A stretch of DNA of 10,320 nt from Candidatus Limimorpha equi (GTDB lineage: Bacteria > Bacteroidota > Bacteroidia > Bacteroidales > F082). The notes beneath the pieces are model-generated. The model saw nothing but the letters and a program-made list of their open reading frames with translations. It was not told where the DNA came from and made no database searches. Shown piece after piece: positions 1 through 6,995 of this stretch. The translations under genes were made by a program, and so were the position numbers. Position 1 is the first letter of the stretch; each line of letters starts with the position of its first letter. Location: NCBI GenBank assembly GCA_018065885.1, contig JAGHSL010000071.1:1-10320 (forward strand), written 5' to 3'.

Positions 1-2
1 TT

Positions 3-3000
3 ATGTTCCTCATATTCGACACCGAAACCACTGGCCTTCCGAAACGTGATGGCGCTCCTTTGACCGATTTTGACAACTGGCCGCGCATGGTGCAGCTGGC
101 TTGGCAGGTCCACGATGAAAAAGGTCAATTCGTTGAAGCTCAGAATCATCTCGTCATTCCTGAAGGTTATGAAATTCCGATTGATGCCAAGATGGTACAC
201 GGCATTTCAACCGAACACGCCAGAAAATATGGCAAGCCGCTCAACGAGGTGCTGGATTTGTTCTTGCAATCGGCGGAAAAAGTACAGTATTTGGTGGGAC
301 ACAATATCGGTTTCGATTTGAATGTGCTGGGCTGCGAATTTCTCAGAATGGGCAGGGAAAATCCGTTGCAGAGATGGAAAATTATTGATACCTGCACGGA
401 AAAGACTGCCGATTTCTGTCAGTTTCCGGGTGGACGAAACGGACACTTCAAGTTCCCGAAACTGAGCGAGTTTCACCAGTTGCTTTTTGGTGAAGGCTTC
501 GATTCGGCACATAACGCTTCGGCCGATGTTGAGGCAACGGCCCGCGTTTTTTTGGAGTTGTTGCGCCGCAAGGTGTTGGATGAAAGCGATTTGAATGTAA
601 CTTCACAGTTTTTCACCGATTTTCGGGCAGCCAATCCCGATGTGATTCAAGCAGCAGGCATCGATATTGTTCCGAATTTTGAAGAGGAAATCGTTGAAGA
701 GGAACCTGTTGTAAATGGAAATTACATTCCGAAACATTTCACGCATCTGCACGTTCACTCGCATTATTCCATTTTGGACGGCATGTCGAAAGTACCCGAT
801 TTGGTGGCGAAATGCAAGAAAAACGGCATGTATGCCATCGCTTTGACTGACCATGGCAATATGTTCGGTATCAAGGATTTGGCCGATACCGTGAACAAGG
901 AAAACGGCAAGGTGAAGGATGCCATCAAGGAACAGGAAGCCATTATCGCCAATCCCGAATCGACTGATGAACAGAAACTTGCGGCAGGTGAGGAGATTGA
1001 GAAACTGAAAGGTCAGAATTTCAAGCCGATTTTTGGCATTGAGACTTATTGCGCGCCCGTCAGCATTGACAAATGCGATGGCCGTCAGGATAGGGGCTGG
1101 CACCTTATTTTATTGGCCAAAAACAAGCAGGGTTATCACAGCCTTTGCAAGTTGAGCTCCATTGCCTACACCGATGGCTTCTATTACAATCCGCGTATCG
1201 ACCACAAACTTTTGGAGCAATATCATGAAGGTTTGATTTGCTCGTCGGCTTGTCTCGGTGGCGAGATTCCGCAGAAAATCATGAACGGCGATTTGGCTGG
1301 TGCCGAACAGTCGTTGATGTGGTTCAAGAACCTTTTTGGAGATGATTTTTACATTGAATTACAACGACATAAGACCGATAAACCAGGCGGCGATACCGAG
1401 GTTTATGAGCGTCAGAAAGAGGTGAACAAGGTGTTGCTGGAATTGGCGAAAAAAACCAATACCAAAATCATTGCCACCAATGATGTTCACTTTGTGGAGG
1501 AAGAACATGGCGAGGCGCACGACCGACTCATTTGCCTGAGCACGGGCAAGGATTTGGACGATGCATCGCGAATGCATTACACCAAACAGGAATGGCTGAA
1601 GACGCCTGAAGAAATGGGCGCCATTTTCTCCGATTTGCCTGAAGCTTTGGAAAATACGCAGGAAATTGTGGATAAGGTTGAGACTTACAGCATTGATTCC
1701 GACCCAATTATGCCTATTTTCCCGATTCCTGAGGATTTTGGAACGGAAGAAGAATACCGTCAGAAATTCACCGAAGAAGACCTTTTCAATGAATTTACGC
1801 GCAACGAGCATGGCGAAGTGGTGCTGTCGCAGGAAGAGGCTGAAAAGAAAGTCAAGAAATTGGGTGGCTATGACCGTTTGTACCGTATCAAGTTGGAGGC
1901 TGATTATCTGGCGAAACTGACTTGGGAGGGCGCGAAAAAACGTTATGGTGAGGAACTGACCGAAGAACAGCGTGAGCGTATCATTTTTGAGCTGCATGTT
2001 ATGAAGACCATGGGCTTCCCGGGTTACTTCCTGATTGTGCAGGACTATATCCGCGGTGCGCGTGAGGAATTGGGCGTGAGCGTTGGTCCAGGCCGTGGCT
2101 CGGCTGCAGGATCCGTTGTCGCTTATTGTTTGAAAATTACTGATTTAGACCCTTTAAAATACGACTTGCTGTTTGAACGTTTCCTGAATCCTGACCGTAT
2201 TTCATTGCCTGATATCGATGTCGACTTCGATGATGATGGCCGTGGTGCCGTTTTGGATTGGGTTACAAAGAAATACGGCAAGGAAAAGGTAGCGCATATC
2301 ATCACCTACGGCACGATGGCTGCCAAGTCGGCTTTGGCTGATGTCGGTCGCGTGCAGAAGGTGCCGCTTGCCGAAGTGAATAAAATCAAGGGCTTTGTGC
2401 CCGATAAGGCTTTCGACGAAAGTCAGGTGAAGGCGGTGGAGGGCAAGGTGCCGTCAAAGATGCCGAAAGTCAACTTGAAGAACTGCTACAAATACATTCC
2501 TGAACTCAAGGAATACCTTGAAGGCGAGGATGATAACATTTCCTCGATGATGACTTACGCTCAGGAATTGGAGGATACCAACCGTCAGATTGGCATTCAC
2601 GCATGTGGCGTTATCATTGGTGCCCGTGACCTGACTGATATTGCCCCGATGTGTACCATCAAGGATAAGGACACGAAGGAAGATGTGGTCGTTACGCAAT
2701 ATGATGGTCATGTGGTTGAAAGTGTGGGACTTATCAAGATGGACTTCTTGGGTTTGAAAACCTTGACCTTGATTAAGGATGCCTTGCACAACATCAAGCA
2801 TACGACAGGCCAAGATCTTGATATTGACCACATTCCGATTGACGACCCGTTGACTTACGAACTCTACAGTTCCGGCAATACGATTGGCACGTTCCAGTTT
2901 GAATCGCCTGGAATGCAGAAGTATCTTAAGGAACTGAAACCGAGTGCGATAGGTGACATTATTGCAATGAATGCCTTGTATCGTCCAGGCCCGATGGATA

Positions 3001-4622
3001 ACATTCCTGACTTCATCGCCCGTAAACAAGGCAGGCAGGAAATCAAGTACGATTTCGACTGCATGGAGAAATATCTGAAGGACACCTACGGCATTTGCGT
3101 CTATCAGGAACAGGTGATGCTGCTGTCGCGTGAGTTGGCCAACTTTACGAGAGGTGAGTCCGACTCGCTGCGTAAAGCAATGGGTAAGAAACAGTTGGCG
3201 AAGATGGAGGAACTCTACGGCAAGTTTATGAAACAGGGTGTGGAGAAACTTACCGTCACTGAAAACCTGCCCGAAGAGGAAGTCACCAAGCGACTGAACA
3301 AGATTTGGGAAGAGTGGAAGAAGTTTGCTTCGTATGCCTTCAACAAATCGCACGCGGCTTGCTATTCCTGGGTTTCCTATCAGACGGCCTATCTGAAAGC
3401 GCATTATCCCGCCGAATTTATGGCTGCCGTTTTGAATAACAGTTTGGGCGACATCAAGGAAATCAATTTCATGACGGAAGAATGTAAACGTATGAAAATC
3501 GATGTTTTAGGTCCGGATGTCAACGAATCGGAATACAAGTTCTCCGTTAATGGCAAGGGCGAAATCCGCTATGGTATGGGTGCCATCAAGAATGTAGGTG
3601 AAGCCGCCATTTCGGGCATCGTCGAGGAACGCGAGGCCAACGGCAGATTCAAGGATTTGACCGATTTCCTGATTCGTACCGCCAACAAGGGCGTCAACCG
3701 CCGCGCTTTGGAAAGCATGGATATGGCCGGTTGCTTCGACTCGTTCCCAGGATTCCATCGTGCTATGTTCTTTTATATGCCTCAGAATGAGTCGACTCCG
3801 TTTGTGGAAAAAGCATTGCGTATGGTGGCTTCTTATAACGAAAGGAAAAACTCCGCGCAATTCGATTTGTTCGGTTTCGGTGATGGTTCGGATAACGAGG
3901 AAACCTTGACGATTCCTATGCCGCAGTGCGAACGCTGGTCGAAGATGAAGGAACTGGAAATGGAGTTTGAGGCGCTTGGTTTTTACATCAGTTCGCACCC
4001 GATGCAAGTCTATCATTTGCCGCTGAAATATTACAGTAATTGCAATGTCGAAGGTCTGAAAGCCGCCATGAACGAAGTGGAGAAAAACAATGGAAGGCCC
4101 GTGAAATTGGGCGGCCAGATTACGAGGGCAGAGGAGATGATAACGAAAACAGGCACAAGCAAATACGGCATTTTCACCATCGAAGACCAAACGGGAGCCT
4201 TGACTTTCAGACTGTTCAAGGAAAACTACAACAACTGTAAGGCCATGCTGAATGTGGGTGAATATGTCTTGCTCATCGGAAACCTGAAGATGCCATTCCG
4301 CAAACCCGATGCTGACCCGAATGCCTTGCCGGCGCAATTGGATGTGCAGTTTACCTCAGTGCATTTGCTTGATTCATTGCTGGAAAACTCAAGCAAGACC
4401 GTATACATCAAGTTGAATCTCAATCTGATGACTCAGGATGACATGGTTACATTTGTCAAGGCAGTGAAGGACAATCCTGGTAAGCAGAATTACAAGATTC
4501 ATGTCTTTGACGTCCAGAACAACATTGCTTGCAACATGTCGCCGATTTCTGGTGCGGTCAATGCGGGAGAATTGTTGCCGATTCTGGAGAAGATGCCGTT
4601 TGTGGAGTTTGACTTGCGATGA
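3..4622 (+). CDS. dnaE: DNA polymerase III alpha subunit with fused N-terminal DnaQ-like 3'-5' exonuclease
   Basis: Replicative DNA polymerase (C-family), 1539 residues against about 1160 for E. coli DnaE. Seen in order: a DEDDh exonuclease domain (about 1-215) with FDTETTG (D6, E8), HNIGFD (D105) and HNASAD (H170, D175); an acidic linker (about 226-240); a PHP domain starting at HLHVHSHYS (248-256), carrying a charged helical insert at about 298-340; the polymerase core with GPGRGSAAGS (695-704), PDIDVDFD (736-743, catalytic D739 and D741) and MDFLGLKT (913-920, third catalytic D914); a helix-hairpin-helix stretch near GVNRRALES (1230 on); QFDLF (1286-1290), which fits the QxxLF sliding-clamp motif; and an OB fold (about 1366-1440). 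It should copy the chromosome in the cytoplasm, with proofreading in the same chain. The ATG at 3 is chosen because it places the exonuclease motif at its usual distance; only two upstream bases are visible, so promoter and ribosome site cannot be judged. The stop is TGA at 4620-4622. The exonuclease fusion and the PHP insert are, as far as I know, normal for Bacteroidota DnaE. Confidence 0.97.
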   Translation: MFLIFDTETTGLPKRDGAPLTDFDNWPRMVQLAWQVHDEKGQFVEAQNHLVIPEGYEIPIDAKMVHGISTEHARKYGKPLNEVLDLFLQSAEKVQYLVGHNIGFDLNVLGCEFLRMGRENPLQRWKIIDTCTEKTADFCQFPGGRNGHFKFPKLSEFHQLLFGEGFDSAHNASADVEATARVFLELLRRKVLDESDLNVTSQFFTDFRAANPDVIQAAGIDIVPNFEEEIVEEEPVVNGNYIPKHFTHLHVHSHYSILDGMSKVPDLVAKCKKNGMYAIALTDHGNMFGIKDLADTVNKENGKVKDAIKEQEAIIANPESTDEQKLAAGEEIEKLKGQNFKPIFGIETYCAPVSIDKCDGRQDRGWHLILLAKNKQGYHSLCKLSSIAYTDGFYYNPRIDHKLLEQYHEGLICSSACLGGEIPQKIMNGDLAGAEQSLMWFKNLFGDDFYIELQRHKTDKPGGDTEVYERQKEVNKVLLELAKKTNTKIIATNDVHFVEEEHGEAHDRLICLSTGKDLDDASRMHYTKQEWLKTPEEMGAIFSDLPEALENTQEIVDKVETYSIDSDPIMPIFPIPEDFGTEEEYRQKFTEEDLFNEFTRNEHGEVVLSQEEAEKKVKKLGGYDRLYRIKLEADYLAKLTWEGAKKRYGEELTEEQRERIIFELHVMKTMGFPGYFLIVQDYIRGAREELGVSVGPGRGSAAGSVVAYCLKITDLDPLKYDLLFERFLNPDRISLPDIDVDFDDDGRGAVLDWVTKKYGKEKVAHIITYGTMAAKSALADVGRVQKVPLAEVNKIKGFVPDKAFDESQVKAVEGKVPSKMPKVNLKNCYKYIPELKEYLEGEDDNISSMMTYAQELEDTNRQIGIHACGVIIGARDLTDIAPMCTIKDKDTKEDVVVTQYDGHVVESVGLIKMDFLGLKTLTLIKDALHNIKHTTGQDLDIDHIPIDDPLTYELYSSGNTIGTFQFESPGMQKYLKELKPSAIGDIIAMNALYRPGPMDNIPDFIARKQGRQEIKYDFDCMEKYLKDTYGICVYQEQVMLLSRELANFTRGESDSLRKAMGKKQLAKMEELYGKFMKQGVEKLTVTENLPEEEVTKRLNKIWEEWKKFASYAFNKSHAACYSWVSYQTAYLKAHYPAEFMAAVLNNSLGDIKEINFMTEECKRMKIDVLGPDVNESEYKFSVNGKGEIRYGMGAIKNVGEAAISGIVEEREANGRFKDLTDFLIRTANKGVNRRALESMDMAGCFDSFPGFHRAMFFYMPQNESTPFVEKALRMVASYNERKNSAQFDLFGFGDGSDNEETLTIPMPQCERWSKMKELEMEFEALGFYISSHPMQVYHLPLKYYSNCNVEGLKAAMNEVEKNNGRPVKLGGQITRAEEMITKTGTSKYGIFTIEDQTGALTFRLFKENYNNCKAMLNVGEYVLLIGNLKMPFRKPDADPNALPAQLDVQFTSVHLLDSLLENSSKTVYIKLNLNLMTQDDMVTFVKAVKDNPGKQNYKIHVFDVQNNIACNMSPISGAVNAGELLPILEKMPFVEFDLR

Positions 4623-4659
4623 TTGGCAATGTGAAAAGTATGGCTTTCAATGTTGCTTT

Positions 4660-4687
4660 AGGCGAAAGTGTATGTGGTTCGCTTTTT
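4660..4687 (+). terminator. weak candidate intrinsic terminator after dnaE
   Basis: GCGAA (4662-4666) pairs with TTCGC (4678-4682), extendable by a G-T and an A-T pair outward, around an 11-base loop and followed by five T (4683-4687). It lies 37 bases past the dnaE stop in the convergent gap, where a terminator is expected. The stem is short and the loop large, so it may be chance. No better hairpin was seen in 4623-4718, and none facing the other way for the minus-strand gene. Confidence 0.3.
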
Positions 4688-4718
4688 GGAAGGAGCGTTT
4701 GAAATTTGAATTATTCTC

Positions 4719-5252
4719 TTAATCTGACAACAAATCCGTTTTCTTCTCGCAATACTCCTCCTTGATGGAAGAAAATTCCGCAACCAGTTCGTCGAATCCT
4801 CCATTGGTCCATTTATCCGACCAACCGCATGTAAATACAAGTTCTCCATTATCAATTATTGATATACCACAAACCACCCTGTTACTTGGTTTCGAGCCAA
4901 CTCTAACCCTTCCAAACTTGATTTCAAGATCACTAAACGGAATCCTTCTAATTTTGTATCGCAAAGAAAAGCCTTCATAAAACTCGACTTCAACAATTTG
5001 CTCGTCTTTGTCAATCCTTATGACTTCATTAAATATAAATTTATGTCTCGTCCTAAATCCTCCCGCCAAAGTAAGCAACATCATGCTGAATAACACAAAT
5101 ATGTCTGCCCATATAGGAACATCAACATAATTGTTTGCATTACTATTGGAATAAATAGCAATAAAAAGAATCATACCGACAAACAAGCCCGAATACACAT
5201 CTCCAATTATATCAAGATGCCGGAACGATGATTCCTCCTTATATTCTTTCAT
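4719..5252 (-). CDS. hypothetical protein with two transmembrane helices and a soluble C-terminal domain
   Basis: I do not recognise this 177-residue protein. Two hydrophobic helices are visible, at about 19-35 (VYSGLFVGMILFIAIYS) and 47-66. The polar linker between them is rich in Asn, and RTRHK follows the second helix, so by the positive-inside rule both ends face the cytoplasm. The C-terminal 110 residues alternate short beta-like stretches (FIFNEVIRID, IVEVEFYEGF, LRYKIRRIPF, LEIKFGRV) and end in a charged helix. That layout recalls small bacterial PH-like membrane proteins, but this is only inference. There is no catalytic motif or signal peptide. The gene is AT-rich: 37% GC at 4801-4860 and 30% at 4981-5040, against 47% at 3001-3060 in dnaE. 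It starts 33 bases after the barrel gene stop on the same strand, so it could be read through, yet it may be a later insertion. The ATG at 5252 has no clear Shine-Dalgarno, as is common in this phylum. Confidence 0.75.
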   Translation of the reverse strand: MKEYKEESSFRHLDIIGDVYSGLFVGMILFIAIYSNSNANNYVDVPIWADIFVLFSMMLLTLAGGFRTRHKFIFNEVIRIDKDEQIVEVEFYEGFSLRYKIRRIPFSDLEIKFGRVRVGSKPSNRVVCGISIIDNGELVFTCGWSDKWTNGGFDELVAEFSSIKEEYCEKKTDLLSD

Positions 5253-5285
5253 TTTTGCAAGGTTTGATAGCGAAAATCAGGCTAA

Positions 5286-6995
5286 TCAGAACTTCATTTT
5301 CACGCCCGCAAACAGCTGAATGCCAGTCACGGGATAATCGTAGAACATCTGGTAGCGGCAATTGGCGATGTTATCAATCTTGGCAAAGACATACAGCTGG
5401 TCACTCAGCTTGTAATCCGCGCCGAGGCTCAGGTCGAAAATGCTTTTCAGTTTCACTTCATCGTAAAGGCCATAACCTTTGTGGACCTTGGCATAACGGC
5501 CTGCCTCAAAGCGCAATGCGGCATTGAATGAAAAAGCTTCATCAAAAGCATAGGAAGCCCTCAAAGTGCTTTCAAATGCTGGGCGATACCAGGCGTGGCT
5601 TTCATTTTCAGGCTTGCAATTGTTGTAAGTCAGACTCAATTCCGCATCCAGGTTGTCCAAAATCTTGCAACGTGCATCAGCCGTCACGCTGACGGTTTCC
5701 GTATTATCGTAAAGAAGCGAGTATTGGTTGAAAACGTTATAAATGCTTGCGGGAGCATTTACATCCATGACATAGAAATAATCGTTGGCCACATTGCGGT
5801 AACGCATACCTGCATGAAGGTCAACCTTTTCGGCAACCGTAGTGCGCACGCCAGCCTCAAACGACAACTTCACATTGCGGTAAAGCAACGGCAGATTCGT
5901 TCCCACGAAAGGATTTTCCTCAATGATTTCGCTGAAAGTCAGCAACTGTTTCCCGCCACCCAAACCAGCATAAAATTCCAGTTTCTTGTCGAAAACATAA
6001 AGGCTGCCCTGCACATCGGGACGGAGAGAGGTCTTCACGCTATCAGCCGAGGTGTAATCGAAACGAAGGCCTACATGAAGTTTGTAGAAATTATCTTTCA
6101 TTTCAAAATACGGATTGATTTTCAGCAGCATACGGTCATAATCTTGAGCCAACACGTCAACCATCGGAGCGGAGAAATAATCGTATTGGAAACCCAAATC
6201 CAGACCAACTTGCTGCGGATAGTTGCGGTCGCCCCACCAGCTGTCGGTGTAGGCCAATTTTCCGTTGAGGCCAACGAAATGCTCGCGCGAATCCAACTTT
6301 GAATATGTGTAATGATAATCAAGGCCAACAGCATGTTGCAAAGCCTGTAGATGCGTGTCGGTGCTGTTCAAGACGGCATTCAGCCCGAGGGTGTTGTAAA
6401 CCTGTTTCGGGCAAAATTCATCAATGCGGTCGTCAGGAATCATGTTTGAGGAATCAGACAAGCGGCAACCGTAGTAATGATAAAGGTCATTCTTGAAAAA
6501 CACCTTTCCATTCAATTGATAATTAGAGAGTTTCGCTCCTACTCTGACATCAAACAGGTTGTTCATAAAGCCCGAATTTGGGCGATCCTTCATATTTAGC
6601 CACGAAGAAAAATGATTGATGCCAACGCCCAAATTCACATCTTTAGTAAGCTGGGAATCATGGCGATAGAGGAACAAAGGCGAAATGTGCGTTCCCAAGC
6701 CCGCCATCAGGAAATTTTCGGTCGGTTTCACCAACGATTCGTTTTTGTCGGAATAAGGCGTTGCCTTCAGTCTTTCCAGTTCAATGTCAAATTTACGGTC
6801 GGTGATTTTCGGCTGCACATCCGAACTCAGCATCTCGAAAGTCGGCTGCGGCTTTTCGGGCGTAAGACGGATTTTATCCACCTTGTTCACCTTCGGGCGA
6901 TAAGTGCCTTCAACGGTAACTTCTTCGTTGTGTTGTGCAAAGACATTGACTGACAGCAAAATGGCCGTCATCACAAATATAATACGCTTATTCAT
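5286..6995 (-). CDS. outer-membrane beta-barrel protein, TonB-dependent-receptor-like without plug
   Basis: 569 residues. A signal peptide is clear: MNKR, a hydrophobic core, then VFA before Q21 as the likely signal peptidase I cut. The mature N-terminus (about 21-90) holds EEVTVEGTYRPKV, which resembles a TonB-box or carboxypeptidase-like lead-in, followed by a Pro-rich charged stretch. From about 90 to the end the sequence alternates amphipathic strands and polar loops rich in Tyr, Asp and Asn, as in a barrel. It closes with DNIANCRYQMFYDYP and then GVKMKF: a TonB-receptor-like last-strand motif with the terminal Phe used for outer-membrane assembly. The usual plug domain of about 130 residues is missing, and the chain is shorter than a normal TonB-dependent receptor. 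The start ATG overlaps the stop of the upstream TPR gene, so translation is probably coupled and the two products probably work together at the outer membrane. Substrate or partner cannot be read from the sequence; it could be a transport, assembly or structural protein. Confidence 0.88.
   Translation of the reverse strand: MNKRIIFVMTAILLSVNVFAQHNEEVTVEGTYRPKVNKVDKIRLTPEKPQPTFEMLSSDVQPKITDRKFDIELERLKATPYSDKNESLVKPTENFLMAGLGTHISPLFLYRHDSQLTKDVNLGVGINHFSSWLNMKDRPNSGFMNNLFDVRVGAKLSNYQLNGKVFFKNDLYHYYGCRLSDSSNMIPDDRIDEFCPKQVYNTLGLNAVLNSTDTHLQALQHAVGLDYHYTYSKLDSREHFVGLNGKLAYTDSWWGDRNYPQQVGLDLGFQYDYFSAPMVDVLAQDYDRMLLKINPYFEMKDNFYKLHVGLRFDYTSADSVKTSLRPDVQGSLYVFDKKLEFYAGLGGGKQLLTFSEIIEENPFVGTNLPLLYRNVKLSFEAGVRTTVAEKVDLHAGMRYRNVANDYFYVMDVNAPASIYNVFNQYSLLYDNTETVSVTADARCKILDNLDAELSLTYNNCKPENESHAWYRPAFESTLRASYAFDEAFSFNAALRFEAGRYAKVHKGYGLYDEVKLKSIFDLSLGADYKLSDQLYVFAKIDNIANCRYQMFYDYPVTGIQLFAGVKMKF
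6988..6995 (-). other. stop/start overlap coupling the TPR and barrel genes
   Basis: Read on the minus strand, ATGAATAA holds both the barrel start codon (ATG, 6995-6993) and the TPR stop codon (TAA, 6990-6988) in different frames. AGGAA lies directly upstream of the ATG, inside the TPR coding end, too close to be a standard ribosome site. The overlap implies that ribosomes finishing the TPR gene restart on the barrel gene, giving linked amounts of the two proteins. Confidence 0.85.

Noticed and set aside
298..1500. The possibility that the large DnaE size reflects an intein or other insertion element
   Set aside because: The excess length over E. coli DnaE is accounted for by the fused exonuclease, linker and PHP insert; the polymerase motifs follow in normal order with no splice-type or homing-nuclease motifs.
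2454..3404. Long minus-strand open frames opposite dnaE, of which this is the longest (others at 603-1103, 1359-1997, 3507-4337)
   Set aside because: dnaE motifs run continuously through all of these stretches, and the antisense translations show only low-complexity His/Phe/Arg-rich sequence.
4719..5252. The small membrane protein as an immunity protein or toxin partner
   Set aside because: Its size and AT-richness suit that idea, but there is no neighbouring toxin gene or diagnostic motif, so the claim cannot be supported.
5595..6302. A 235-codon plus-strand open frame opposite the barrel gene
   Set aside because: Same reasoning: the barrel frame has a signal peptide, strand pattern and terminal Phe, while this frame has no recognisable features or start context.
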